Numbered from the stretch's first letter, positions 46,506-55,131 are shown. The stretch: 64,000 nt of DNA from DASSHA01 sp035693145 (GCA_035693145.1 DASSHA010000161.1:1-64000), one strand, 5' to 3'. Notes: a model not told the origin generated them from the letters alone. Numbers and translations are program-made.

Positions 46506-47287
46506 GCCGCCGAAGCGTCCCGCCCGACGAGCCGGACCATGGCCGCGACATCGTCGCCCATGACCCCATCGACGCCGGCGGCGAGGCTCACCTCGATCGC
46601 CTCCTGTTCGGTCGTCGGCCACGCCCAGATGGCGATCCCGCGGCTCTGCAGGCTATCGACGAGCTCCGGGGTCAGGAACCGCCAATGGTTCTGGAGGACC
46701 GCCGCATCCAGCGCCGTCGCCTGGCGGATCGCGTCGGGCGGGTCGGGCGGGACGTCGTCGGGCAGCCGCTCGGGCGCGAGAAGGAGGTCCGGGACCTTCG
46801 CCTTCGCCACGGCGAGGGCCGCGTGGTCGTAGCTCGACATGAACGCCCATCCGATGGCGTCCTTGGCGACGAGCAGGTCGACGAGCGCGTCGGCGACGCG
46901 ACGGTAGCTGGCCGGCGTCTCGCCCTTGACCTCGAAGCACATGAAAATCCCCGCCTCGTGCGCGAGATCGATCGTCTCCGCCGTCGTTGGGACGCGTGCA
47001 CCCGCGTACGCCGGATCGAAGCGGGACCCCGCGTCGAGCCGCCGGATCTCGTCGAGCGTCAGGTCCTCGACGCGACCTGATCCGTCCGTGGTTCGATCCA
47101 GCGTCCAGTCGTGGATCATCACCAGCTCGCCATCGCGCGTCATGTTGACGTCGCATTCGATCATCTCGGCCCCGAGGGCGATCGCCCGGCGGTACGCCTC
47201 GAGCGTGTTCTCCGGGACCTCGATCGAGTGTCCGCGGTGGGCGATGACGAGCGGCCGCTCGCGCCGCAGCCAGGGATTGGCGGACAT
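46502..47287 (-). CDS. glycerophosphodiester phosphodiesterase (UgpQ type) 1
   Basis: 261 residues. PLVIAHRGHSIEVPENTLEA has both catalytic His/Arg-Gly and metal-binding Glu. IECDVNMTRDGELVMIHDWT gives the Glu-x-Asp metal site and second catalytic His. No signal peptide, so it cleaves imported glycerophosphodiesters to glycerol 3-phosphate and an alcohol in the cytoplasm. GAGGAGG precedes the ATG. First gene of the operon driven by the promoter at 47404-47432. Confidence 0.93.
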   Translation of the reverse strand: MSANPWLRRERPLVIAHRGHSIEVPENTLEAYRRAIALGAEMIECDVNMTRDGELVMIHDWTLDRTTDGSGRVEDLTLDEIRRLDAGSRFDPAYAGARVPTTAETIDLAHEAGIFMCFEVKGETPASYRRVADALVDLLVAKDAIGWAFMSSYDHAALAVAKAKVPDLLLAPERLPDDVPPDPPDAIRQATALDAAVLQNHWRFLTPELVDSLQSRGIAIWAWPTTEQEAIEVSLAAGVDGVMGDDVAAMVRLVGRDASAA

Positions 47288-47403
47288 CGCGGGTTCCTCC
47301 TCGAACCGGGGGGTCGGCGTGCGAATGGCGCCGCGACCGTCGAGCTTCGCTCGCTCGACCGATCGGCGAAACCCGGTCCCCCTCTAGGCGACCGCGCAAA
47401 CCG

Positions 47404-47432
47404 AACGTAAATGGTCAGACGTATGATGTCAA
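47404..47432 (-). promoter_or_regulatory. promoter with embedded GntR operator, upstream of GDPD 1
   Basis: On the minus strand TTGACA (47427-47432), a 17-bp spacer and TACGTT (47404-47409) form a promoter. The spacer contains GTC-A-GAC (47414-47420). The stretch ACGTAA-N3-GTCAGACG (47405-47421) recurs identically at 62954-62970. A GntR/UTRA repressor encoded just upstream at 47561 is the likely binder. Confidence 0.6.
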
Positions 47433-47507
47433 GGCGAGAGCGACGAGGGGACGGGCGCGGCACCGGTCGCTGCGAGCGGCCCGTCGAGTGGAGCGCACCG
47501 GGCGCGC

Positions 47508-47525
47508 CGCGTTCGAGCGAACGCG
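47508..47525. promoter_or_regulatory. 8-bp inverted repeat downstream of GntR gene
   Basis: CGCGTTCG and CGAACGCG flank AG. It lies 36 bp past the GntR stop on the minus strand. It may be a terminator stem without U-tract or another operator. Confidence 0.35.
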
Positions 47526-47560
47526 CACTCGCCCGCGCGCGCGGGGCTGCGACCGTCGGG

Positions 47561-48349
47561 TCAGGCGACCGGGCCCGGTCCTCGGCGGAACACGCGCAGC
47601 TCGATGACCGCGGTCACATGCCACTCGTCGGACACCATCACGGGCCGACCGTCGAGGTCGTAGTCGATCTGACGCAGCTTCTGGATCGGCGTACCGGCCG
47701 CGACGTCGAGCACGCGGGCGAGGTCCCGGTCGGCGACCGTCGGGCTGAGGACCGCTTCGGCGTGCTCGATCGGATGACCTGCGGCCGTGAGGATCCGGTA
47801 AAGGGAGCCGGCGTAGTCCGTCCTGTCGAGCTCGGCGTCGAGCAGCTCGGCCGGCATCCGGTCGACCGAATAGATCGCCGGCCGCCCGTCCGCCGTCCGA
47901 ACGCGGCGGACCTCGCGAAGCGGCGTCCCGGGCTCCACGCCGAGCGCCTCGACGTCCTCGGCCGACGCGGGGATGGTCCGCAGGCCCAGGAGCTTGCGCC
48001 CGGGACGGAAGCCTGACGCCTGGAAGTGATCCGTGTAGCTGAAGTTGGTGTCGAGCGAGTTGCGGATGAGCGGGCGGCGGGTGACGAAGGTCCCCGACCC
48101 GTGGCGGCGAACGACGAGGCCGTCGTCGATGAGGCCACGAACGGCCTCGCGGATGGTGACGCGGCTCACGCCGAACCGCTCGCACAGGCGGTCCTCGTTC
48201 GGGAGCTTCGACCCGACGTCGAACTCGCCACCGAGGATCAGGCGCTTCAGCTCGCTTCGGACGACGTCGGCGAGGAGCGGCCGCCCGCGCGGGGCGCCGA
48301 TCGTCACGAGTGGCCGATCGGGCGTCGAGTGGGCATCGGACGCCATCAT
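47561..48349 (-). CDS. GntR family regulator, UTRA (HutC) subfamily, A
   Basis: 262 residues. The wHTH is ELKRLILGGEFDVGSKLPNE then FGVSRVTIREAVRGLIDDGL. A UTRA effector domain follows (GTPLREVRRVRTADGRPAIY, TPIQKLRQIDYDLDGRPVMV). UTRA domains sense small, often phosphorylated, sugars or amino acids. The ATG pair at 48349/48346 lacks a ribosome site. It lies downstream of an ABC permease gene (44 bp), so it may be co-transcribed with the importer, and upstream of the GDPD 1 promoter it probably controls. Confidence 0.9.
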   Translation of the reverse strand: MMASDAHSTPDRPLVTIGAPRGRPLLADVVRSELKRLILGGEFDVGSKLPNEDRLCERFGVSRVTIREAVRGLIDDGLVVRRHGSGTFVTRRPLIRNSLDTNFSYTDHFQASGFRPGRKLLGLRTIPASAEDVEALGVEPGTPLREVRRVRTADGRPAIYSVDRMPAELLDAELDRTDYAGSLYRILTAAGHPIEHAEAVLSPTVADRDLARVLDVAAGTPIQKLRQIDYDLDGRPVMVSDEWHVTAVIELRVFRRGPGPVA

Positions 48350-48392
48350 AGAAATGATCGGAGCCGACTGCGTTCCAGCGCCGTGCGCCCCC

Positions 48393-49256
48393 TCAGCGCT
48401 GCCCGACCTCCACCGTCGCGCGCTTGGAGAACGCGAACAGGATGATGAGCGAGATCAGCCAGCTGATCGCAAAACCGATGATGACCATGACGGTTGTCTT
48501 GTGCGGCTGGTCGTCCCAGATCGCGACGGTCCAGACGCCCGACGTCTTCCACGCGTCGCCGACGATGAACGACGAGAGCGTGAACTCCCCGAACGAGACG
48601 GAGAAGACGAGCAGCGCTCCGGCCGCGATGCCCGTCGAGATGTTCGGCAGGATGATCCGGCGGAGCGTCGTCCAGCGCGATGCGCCGAGCGTCGCCGACG
48701 CCTCGCTGAGGCCCTGGGTGTCCATGGCTCGCAGGCTGTTGTCGAGCGCCCGGTACATGAACGGCAAGCCAGTCACGACGTACGACAGGATCAACAGCGT
48801 CGGCGTCCCGGACAGGACGATCGGTGGCGACGAATACGTGCGGATCAGCGACAGGGCGAGCACGATCGTCGGCAGCGCGAACGGCAGGAGCGACAGGAAC
48901 TCGACGACCGGGCGCATCCGCGGCGCCGCGACGTGGAGCAGGAACATCATCGGCGTCATGAGCACGACGCTCACGATGATCGTCGCGATCGCCGCGATCA
49001 GCGAGCGGCCGGTCGTCGGGATGAAGAGCGGATCGTTGATCGTCTCCATGACGTGGTCGAGGGTGTAGCCGACGGGCAGGATCGTGTCGAACCACGTCGT
49101 CGCGAGCGAGAACAGGAAGACGCCGATGATCGGGATCAGCATGTAGGCGGTGAACACCGCGAACATCAGGATGAAGCCGAGCTCGCCGCCACGCCGGCGC
49201 GGAGTGACCGCCTCCGACGTCGCGAGCGCGGCGGGTGCGTCGCTGAGAACGCTCAT
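48393..49256 (-). CDS. ABC transporter permease (PotC/PhnV type)
   Basis: 287 residues, six helices starting with GFILMFAVFTAYMLIPIIGV. The EAA loop is LSEASATLGASRWTTLRRII. ATG at 49256 overlaps the upstream permease stop (ATGA). It is half of the channel for the 50194 binding protein; the ATPase is encoded on the other strand at 52386. Confidence 0.88.
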   Translation of the reverse strand: MSVLSDAPAALATSEAVTPRRRGGELGFILMFAVFTAYMLIPIIGVFLFSLATTWFDTILPVGYTLDHVMETINDPLFIPTTGRSLIAAIATIIVSVVLMTPMMFLLHVAAPRMRPVVEFLSLLPFALPTIVLALSLIRTYSSPPIVLSGTPTLLILSYVVTGLPFMYRALDNSLRAMDTQGLSEASATLGASRWTTLRRIILPNISTGIAAGALLVFSVSFGEFTLSSFIVGDAWKTSGVWTVAIWDDQPHKTTVMVIIGFAISWLISLIILFAFSKRATVEVGQR

Positions 49257-50113
49257 GCCTTGATCCACCGTTGGGCGCGTCGCTGGATGAGGTGGTATGC
49301 GAGGACGGACAGCGCGACCATGAACAAGAGCACGACGGCCATCGCGTCCGCTTGCGCCGGCTGATACAGGATCTCGCCGCGACGAAGGATCGAGATCTGG
49401 ATCGTCATCAGGTTGATCCGGCTGCCGATCAACGCCTGGGCCGTCGCGTAGGCACCCATCGAGCTCACGAACAGGAGCACCGTGCCCGCCACGATCGACG
49501 GCATGAGCACCGGGATCCCGATGCGCCGCCAGTAGTCACGACTGTTGCCGCCGAGCGAGTCGGACGCCTCCGCCCAGTCACGCTGCAGCCCGGCGAACGC
49601 GGGCAGCATCAGCACGATCATCAGCGGGATCTGGAAGTAGAGATAGACGACGATGAGGCCGATGACCGTGTAGATCGAGAAGAACGACAGCAGGTCGATC
49701 CCGAACGATCGGAGCAGGATCGTGATCATCCCGGCCGAGCCGAGGATCGTGATGAACGCGAAGCCGAGCCCCACGCCGCCGGCGTTCGAGCTGATCGAAG
49801 CGAGCGCGATCAAGGCGCTCCTGATCCGCGTACGACTCGTGCGCATCATCCCGTAGCCGATGGCCGTCCCGAGGACCGCGCCGAGCAGCGAGCTCGTGAC
49901 CGACAGCAGCAGCGAGTTGAAGATCGACTTCTGGAAGATCGGGTTCGTGAAGACCTTCGCGATCCACTCGAGGCTGTGGCGGTCGATCCCGCCGATGCTG
50001 CCGAGCAGAAGCGCGACGACCGGGATCAGCTCGAACATCGCGCAGAAGACGAGGAACGGCAGAAACGCGATAAGCAGCCCGATCCGGTTGATCGAACGGC
50101 CCGACAGTGTCAC
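49253..50113 (-). CDS. ABC transporter permease (PotB/PhnU type)
   Basis: 286 residues with six helices (IGLLIAFLPFLVFCAMFELI first) and the EAA loop WAEASDSLGGNSRDYWRRIG. GTG at 50113 follows GAGG eight bases upstream and lies 30 bp after the large hairpin at 50143-50173. Forms the importer channel with the 48393 gene. Confidence 0.88.
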   Translation of the reverse strand: MTLSGRSINRIGLLIAFLPFLVFCAMFELIPVVALLLGSIGGIDRHSLEWIAKVFTNPIFQKSIFNSLLLSVTSSLLGAVLGTAIGYGMMRTSRTRIRSALIALASISSNAGGVGLGFAFITILGSAGMITILLRSFGIDLLSFFSIYTVIGLIVVYLYFQIPLMIVLMLPAFAGLQRDWAEASDSLGGNSRDYWRRIGIPVLMPSIVAGTVLLFVSSMGAYATAQALIGSRINLMTIQISILRRGEILYQPAQADAMAVVLLFMVALSVLAYHLIQRRAQRWIKA

Positions 50114-50142
50114 TCACTCAACCTCGCGCTGCAGGCGCGGGA

Positions 50143-50173
50143 CGTGCCCGCCGCCACATTGGCGGCGGGCACG
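50143..50173 (-). terminator. 14-bp stem hairpin between binding protein and permease genes
   Basis: Perfect 14-bp arms at 50143-50156 and 50160-50173 with a 3-base loop lie 21 bp beyond the binding-protein stop and before the permease start. No U-run follows. It is probably an attenuating or mRNA-stabilising stem, the same arrangement as at 16447-16478. Confidence 0.7.
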
Positions 50174-50193
50174 CACTCCGCAGGAGGAGAGGG

Positions 50194-51324
50194 CTAGGTC
50201 CCGACTTCGATCGTCCACTCCGTCGCGAGCCTGGAGATCGCGTCGGCCGCGGCCTTCCAGTCCTTGATCGGCTTGACCCCGGCGTCGTAGTCGGCCTGCG
50301 GCGGGAACTTTGCGGCCAGATCGGCGGGGATCTGGACGCCCTTGACGAGCGGCCGCGCGTACTTCTCGGCCTGGAGGATCTGGACCTCGTCGGTCAGGAT
50401 GAACTCGCGGAAGAGCTTGGCGGCATTGGGATGCGCCGCGTACTTGTTCATGATGTGGCAGTACGGCGCCTGCGTCGTCCCGTCGCTCGGGATGACGACC
50501 TGGATCGGCACGGCCGGGCTCTTGGCGGCGAGGTCGTCGCGCATCGGCAGGGCGTTGTAGTCCCACAGGATCGCGATCTTCGCCTCGCCCTTCTCGACGT
50601 TCGCCTTGCTCGGAGCGACCGAAGTCAGGTTGCCGAGCGTGTTCAGCTCCTCGAAGTACTTCAGCCCCGGGTCGATGTTCGTCTCGCTTCCGCCGTTGGC
50701 GAGCGCCGCCGCAAGCACGGTCATCGAGCCCTGGGCGGCGTTGCGCGGATCACTGATCGCGACCATGCCCTTGTATTCGGGCTTCTTGAGATCCGCCCAG
50801 CTCTTCGGCACGTTCGGGACGAGCGCGGTGTTGACGGCGAACGCGAGCGTCCCCGTGTACCAGCACATCCAGTTGCCGTCTGGATCCTTCGCGTAGTCGG
50901 GGATGAGGTCCCAACGGGTTGGCTTGTACGGTGCGACGGTGCCCGACGAGACGGCCACCGGCCCGAACTGGATCCCGATGTCGCCCTGGTCGGCGACGGG
51001 GTTGTTCTTCTCCGCGTCGAACTTCTGGATCTCCTCGGCACTCGACATGTCGGTGTCGGTGTGTGTCAGGCCGTACTTCGGCAGGAACTTGTCCCAGATC
51101 GCCCCGAAGTTCGTCCAGTCGGGCGGCATGCCGTAGCTGTTGAGCGCGCCCTCGGCCTTGGCCTTGGTCTCGAGATCGGCGATGACCGCCGAAGGATCAG
51201 CCGCGGCCGAAGGGCCGCTGCTGCTCGTCCCACCGGACGCCGGCGGCGGCGTCGATCCGCCACACGCGGCGACGAGCACGGTCGTCAGCCCGATGGCCGC
51301 GAGGGTTGAGCGTGGTCGGTGCAT
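50194..51324 (-). CDS. ABC substrate-binding lipoprotein (PotD/AfuA/PhnS-like)
   Basis: 376 residues. MHRPRSTLAAIGLTTVLVAA then CGGS is a lipoprotein signal with the Cys at 21. The body (LNSYGMPPDWTNFGAIWDKF, VPNVPKSWADLKKPEYKGMV, KANVEKGEAKIAILWDYNAL) belongs to the binding-protein group that includes iron, hexose-phosphate (AfuA) and aminoethylphosphonate (PhnS) receptors. The ribosome site is GAGGAGGAGGA. Neighbouring GDPD and phosphatase genes favour an organophosphate ligand; this is inferred from context. Confidence 0.82.
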   Translation of the reverse strand: MHRPRSTLAAIGLTTVLVAACGGSTPPPASGGTSSSGPSAAADPSAVIADLETKAKAEGALNSYGMPPDWTNFGAIWDKFLPKYGLTHTDTDMSSAEEIQKFDAEKNNPVADQGDIGIQFGPVAVSSGTVAPYKPTRWDLIPDYAKDPDGNWMCWYTGTLAFAVNTALVPNVPKSWADLKKPEYKGMVAISDPRNAAQGSMTVLAAALANGGSETNIDPGLKYFEELNTLGNLTSVAPSKANVEKGEAKIAILWDYNALPMRDDLAAKSPAVPIQVVIPSDGTTQAPYCHIMNKYAAHPNAAKLFREFILTDEVQILQAEKYARPLVKGVQIPADLAAKFPPQADYDAGVKPIKDWKAAADAISRLATEWTIEVGT

Positions 51325-51375
51325 TCGTCCTCCTCCTCAGGTTTGCCTCGCTGGGTCAGCTGGTCGGCCCGCGGT

Positions 51376-51441
51376 CGTGGCGGTGGCGCCACGCCCGGGC
51401 GGGATGCGCGTCGGCCGTCTCGTGGGTCTTCAGGGCCCACG
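51376..51441 (-). promoter_or_regulatory. two hairpins between GntR gene and binding-protein gene
   Basis: CGTGGCG/CGCCACG with loop GTGG (51376-51393) and CGTGGG/CCCACG with a 9-base loop (51421-51441) lie in the 131-bp spacer. The second is 15 bp after the GntR stop and may end or attenuate that transcript; the first would be in the leader of the binding-protein mRNA. Confidence 0.4.
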
Positions 51442-51455
51442 GGCGGCGCGTCGAC

Positions 51456-52244
51456 TCATCCGCTCGGTCGGGCCGGCCGGGCCCGAGTCGGGAGGGCTTC
51501 GAGAGCCGGCCCTCGACGATGGACGCTGAACTCGAACGTGTCGGCGACGTAGGACTCCACCGAGAACAGGACTGGCTCGCCCTCGGCCGTCGCGTCGACC
51601 TGTTCGAGTCGCAGGATGGCGCTCCCGGGCTTGATCCCGAGGCGATCCGCGACGAGGCTGTCGGCGCGGGTGACGCTGATCGATGCCTGGCCATCGGTGA
51701 TCGATCGCCCCAGGCGCTCCGCGTACAGCCGGTACAGCGACAGCGCCGGATCGAGGAGCTCCTCGGGATCGACCCCGGCCTCGCGGAACAGCACCGCCGG
51801 GATGACGTCGACCGTGAAGATCACGCGCCGTCCGTCGGCGGTCCGAACGCGCTCGAGACGGATGACGGGCGCTCCGCGTTCGAGCCCCAACCGCTCGGCG
51901 ACCTCGTCCTCGACGCTGACCCGCTCGATTCGCGCGTGGCTCGTTCCCGGCTCCATCGCGTGGCCGCGGATGACCTCGCTCGCGCTGAGGTTGACGTTCA
52001 GGCTGCCGCGAAGGCGCGCCGCGGACCGAACGAACGTGCCGTGACCATGGCGGCGGATGAGCAGCCCTTCCTGCTCGAGCTGCAGGAGCGCCTCGCGCAC
52101 GGTGGTCCGGCTGACGCCCAGTGACGTCGCGAGCTCGACCTCGGGCGGGAGCTGCAGGCCGTCGGAGAATCGGCCGTCGCGAATCCGGTCGCGGACCTCC
52201 TCGCGGACGCGCGATGCGAGCTTCGCCTGGCCAATGACGGTCAC
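51456..52244 (-). CDS. GntR family regulator, UTRA (HutC) subfamily, C
   Basis: 262 residues. wHTH: REEVRDRIRDGRFSDGLQLP then LGVSRTTVREALLQLEQEGL. The UTRA domain includes APVIRLERVRTADGRRVIFT and SAILRLEQVDATAEGEPVLF. GTG at 52244 follows GAGAGG. It is the first gene on the minus strand before the binding protein and is divergent from the ATPase operon at 52386, so it can control both halves of the importer from the shared promoter region. Confidence 0.9.
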   Translation of the reverse strand: MTVIGQAKLASRVREEVRDRIRDGRFSDGLQLPPEVELATSLGVSRTTVREALLQLEQEGLLIRRHGHGTFVRSAARLRGSLNVNLSASEVIRGHAMEPGTSHARIERVSVEDEVAERLGLERGAPVIRLERVRTADGRRVIFTVDVIPAVLFREAGVDPEELLDPALSLYRLYAERLGRSITDGQASISVTRADSLVADRLGIKPGSAILRLEQVDATAEGEPVLFSVESYVADTFEFSVHRRGPALEALPTRARPARPSG

Positions 52245-52313
52245 GTTCGGCAGGGGCCTCTCAGTCCGGGGCAGCCACTGGATGGAATGACGGTGCTGGT
52301 CGCGAAGACATAT

Positions 52314-52333
52314 GAGGTATAACGTCCGACCTC
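52314..52333. promoter_or_regulatory. candidate GntR operator between divergent importer units
   Basis: GAGGT and ACCTC arms enclose a core GTC-C-GAC (52324-52330), matching the GTC-N-GAC core of the two other GntR-linked sites in the window. It lies in the 141-bp space between the GntR-C start and the ATPase start. Confidence 0.4.
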
Positions 52334-52385
52334 GGTAACGCTACACTCCGTGTCAAGCCAGCCGTCGATGAGAGGGGAGCGGACC

Positions 52386-53486
52386 GTGAGCCAGCTCGAG
52401 ATCCAGCAGCTGCGCAAGACATTCGGCCACGTGGTCGCCGTCGACAACCTCGACCTGGAGATCGATCGCGGCGAGCTCGTCTCGCTCGTCGGTCCCAGCG
52501 GGTGTGGCAAGACGACCACGCTGCGGATGGTTGCCGGTCTCGCCGAGGCCGACCGTGGCCGCATCCTCCTCGAGGGCCGCGACGTCACCCACGACCCCGC
52601 AAGCCGGCGAGGCATGGGCGTCGTCTTCCAGTCCTACGCCCTGTTCCCGAACATGACCGCGGCCGAGAACATCGCCTACGGGCTGGTCGTCCGGAAGCGC
52701 AAGTCGTCCGACGTCAAGCGAAAGGTCGCGGAGCTCGTCGAGCTGATCCAGATCGGCGACGGGGCCGAGCGGTACCCGCACCAGCTGTCCGGCGGCCAGC
52801 AGCAGCGGGTCGCCCTCGCCCGTGCGCTCGCCATCGAGCCACCCGTCCTGCTGCTCGACGAGCCCCTGTCCGCCCTCGACGCGGCCGTGCGCCTGACCCT
52901 TCGACTCGAGATCCGGCGCATCCAGCGCAGCCTCGGGATCGCGACGATGTACATCACCCACGACCAGGAGGAGGCGCTGTCGATCTCCGACCGGGTCGCG
53001 GTCATGCGCGACGGCCGCGTGGAGCAGCTCGGCACGCCCGAGGAGATCTACACGACGCCGGCGAACGACTACGTTGCCCGCTTCGTCGGCACGTCGAACA
53101 GGCTGCCCGTCCGGGTCCTCGACGGTGACGGATCGCTCGTCGAGTGGCAGGGCCGGCAGGTGGTGATCGCACCCAACGACCGGTTCCCGTCGGGCAGCAC
53201 CGCGGCGATGGTCGTCCGTCCGGAGCGCATCCACGTCAGCCCGCGGATGAACGGCGGCGACGCGGGCAGCTGGCCCGGGACGGTGGTCGAACGGACCTTC
53301 CTCGGCGCCGTTACCCGGTTCACGGTTCGCGTCGGCGAGGAACTCCTGCTGGCCGACGTTCCCGGCGAGGCGACCGCCGCCGTTCGCCTCACGATCAACG
53401 ATCCCGTCGCGGTCGCGTTCGAGCCCGGTGGCGGCCGCCTCATCCCGCTCTCTGCCTCCTCCCCGGTCGACGTCGCGACGGCATGA
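52386..53486 (+). CDS. ABC transporter ATP-binding protein (PotA/AfuC type)
   Basis: 366 residues. Walker A GPSGCGKTTTLRMVAG, signature LSGGQQQRVALARALA, Walker B LLLDEPLSALDAAV and a C-terminal TOBE domain (MVVRPERIHVSPRM) are intact. GTG at 52386 lies after GAGAGGGGAGCGG. It is the ATPase missing from the minus-strand importer operon. Its stop overlaps the second GDPD start. Confidence 0.9.
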   Translation: MSQLEIQQLRKTFGHVVAVDNLDLEIDRGELVSLVGPSGCGKTTTLRMVAGLAEADRGRILLEGRDVTHDPASRRGMGVVFQSYALFPNMTAAENIAYGLVVRKRKSSDVKRKVAELVELIQIGDGAERYPHQLSGGQQQRVALARALAIEPPVLLLDEPLSALDAAVRLTLRLEIRRIQRSLGIATMYITHDQEEALSISDRVAVMRDGRVEQLGTPEEIYTTPANDYVARFVGTSNRLPVRVLDGDGSLVEWQGRQVVIAPNDRFPSGSTAAMVVRPERIHVSPRMNGGDAGSWPGTVVERTFLGAVTRFTVRVGEELLLADVPGEATAAVRLTINDPVAVAFEPGGGRLIPLSASSPVDVATA

Positions 53487-54283
53487 CCCGGCGGGAGGGC
53501 AGCGCGCCGCGGCGCTCCCCGCTGGTGATCGCCCATCGCGGCCAGCGGGCGAGCTTCCCCGAGCAGACGCTCGAGGCGTACGAGGCCGCGATCCGCCTCG
53601 GCGCGGAAGCGATCGAGACGGACGTCCAGCGCACGCGAGACGGCCGGCTGGCGATGATGCACGACCTCACGCTCGACCGGACGACGAACGGCCGCGGCCC
53701 GATCGCGGATCTCGACTGGGCCGCCGTTCGAGCGCTCGACGCGGGCAGCTGGTTCGGCGCGGGGTTCGGCGGTTGCCGGGTCCCGTCGCTCGACGAGACG
53801 ATCGACCTCGTGGTCGGCGCCGGATGCGGGCTCTGCGTCGAGATCAAGGGCTCGGCCGCGGACGCACCGACGACCGCCACCGCGGTCGCGCGACTGCTGC
53901 GCGAGCGTGCCGTGCTCGACCGGGTCTACGTCTCGTCGTTCGACCACCTCGCGCTGGCGGCGGCGAGGGCCGAGGTCGACGGCCTGCTCCTCGCCCCCGA
54001 GCGCCTGCCCGAGGCCGGCCCGTCGGACCCGCCGGCCGCGGCGGCGCAGGCGGTCGCGCTCGGCGCGGCCGCGCTCCAGCACCGCTGGGAGGACCTGACG
54101 CCTGACGTCGTCGACGCCGTCCACGCCGTCGGCACGGCGGTCTGGGCCTGGCCGATCGACACGCTCGAGTCGATCCGACACAGCGTCGCGGTCGGAGCCG
54201 ATGCGATCATCGGCGACGACGTCGTGCTGCTCGTCGCAGGTCTCCGCGGATCCGTCCCGCCGGCCACCTCCGTCCCGTCGTGA
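53483..54283 (+). CDS. glycerophosphodiester phosphodiesterase (UgpQ type) 2
   Basis: 266 residues. LVIAHRGQRASFPEQTLEAY and IETDVQRTRDGRLAMMHDLT carry the catalytic His/Arg and Glu-x-Asp metal site. The N of the usual ENT motif is Q here. Cytoplasmic. About half its residues look identical to GDPD 1 in these blocks, so the two may be paralogues. ATGA overlap with the ATPase and GTGA overlap with the HAD gene make a three-gene unit of transport ATPase, diesterase and phosphatase. Confidence 0.92.
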   Translation: MTRREGSAPRRSPLVIAHRGQRASFPEQTLEAYEAAIRLGAEAIETDVQRTRDGRLAMMHDLTLDRTTNGRGPIADLDWAAVRALDAGSWFGAGFGGCRVPSLDETIDLVVGAGCGLCVEIKGSAADAPTTATAVARLLRERAVLDRVYVSSFDHLALAAARAEVDGLLLAPERLPEAGPSDPPAAAAQAVALGAAALQHRWEDLTPDVVDAVHAVGTAVWAWPIDTLESIRHSVAVGADAIIGDDVVLLVAGLRGSVPPATSVPS

Positions 54284-55092
54284 CGAGGACCCGGCAGGCG
54301 GCCGATCCGCCGCTCGTCGTCCTCGTCGACTTCGACGGCACGATCGCCCGACTCGACCTGAGCGACGAGGTCATGCGGCGCTATGCCGATGTCGCGGCCT
54401 GGACGCCGCTCGAAGCCGCGTACCTGGATGGCCGGATCGGGTCTCGCACGCTGCTCAGCCGCCAGGCAGCACTCCTGGGCGGCGAGACCGAGCGGATCGC
54501 CGGCATGGTCGAGGGCGAGGAGCTCGATCCGGAGTTCCGACCGTTCGTCGACGAGCTCCGCGAGCGCCGCGTGAGCGTCGAGGTCGTGAGCGACGGCTTC
54601 GGGTTCTTCGTCCGCCCGTCGCTCGAGCGTGTCGGCCTCGGCGATCTCCCGGTCTTCACCGCCAGGACGTCATTCCCGGCCGGCGTCGTGAGCATCGACT
54701 TCCCCGCCGGGCATCCGCGCTGTCGCGTCTGCGGGACGTGCAAGCGCGAGCGAATCCTCGCCCACCAGGCGGCGGGCCGGTTCACGATCTTCGTCGGCGA
54801 CGGGTTCAGCGATCTCTACGCCGCCGCCCACGCGGATCTCGTCTTCGCGAAGGACCATCTCGCGGCCCTGTGCGCGGATCGCGACTGGCCGTACGAAGCC
54901 TGGACCACGTTCGCCGACATCCGCCTGGTGGTTGCGGAGCTCCTCGAGCGTGGCGTTCCGGAGCCGCGGCTCCGGCCGTTCGTCTGCGGCCCCGAGGTCT
55001 GGCCGCCCGGGACGGGCGAGCCGCTCTGGGACCGCCCACCGGCGCCCCGACCGCTCGACGCGGCGCCCCGACCGCTCGACGCGGCGCGCTGA
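54280..55092 (+). CDS. HAD-family phosphatase, MtnX/SerB-like
   Basis: 270 residues. The catalytic nucleophile motif VVLVDFDGTIARLDLSDEVM is near residue 15. The cap domain and FTIFVGDGFSDLYAAAHADL with the metal-binding Asp pair, plus VFAKDHLAALC, match the MtnX/phosphoserine phosphatase group. A Cys pair CRVCGTCK lies before the third motif, as in MtnX relatives. Probably removes phosphate from a GDPD product or related ester. The tail contains a 21-bp tandem repeat (PRPLDAA twice). Confidence 0.87.
   Translation: MTRTRQAADPPLVVLVDFDGTIARLDLSDEVMRRYADVAAWTPLEAAYLDGRIGSRTLLSRQAALLGGETERIAGMVEGEELDPEFRPFVDELRERRVSVEVVSDGFGFFVRPSLERVGLGDLPVFTARTSFPAGVVSIDFPAGHPRCRVCGTCKRERILAHQAAGRFTIFVGDGFSDLYAAAHADLVFAKDHLAALCADRDWPYEAWTTFADIRLVVAELLERGVPEPRLRPFVCGPEVWPPGTGEPLWDRPPAPRPLDAAPRPLDAAR
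55041..55087. repeat. 21-bp tandem repeat in the HAD gene 3' end
   Basis: The period-21 unit beginning GGCGCCCCGACCGCTCGACG runs for about 2.2 copies and encodes APRPLDA repeats at the C terminus. A slippage-prone tail with no effect on the catalytic domain. Confidence 0.8.
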
Positions 55093-55131
55093 CCGCGTGG
55101 GCAGGCGGGACCTGCCCGCTGGTCGTGTCGG

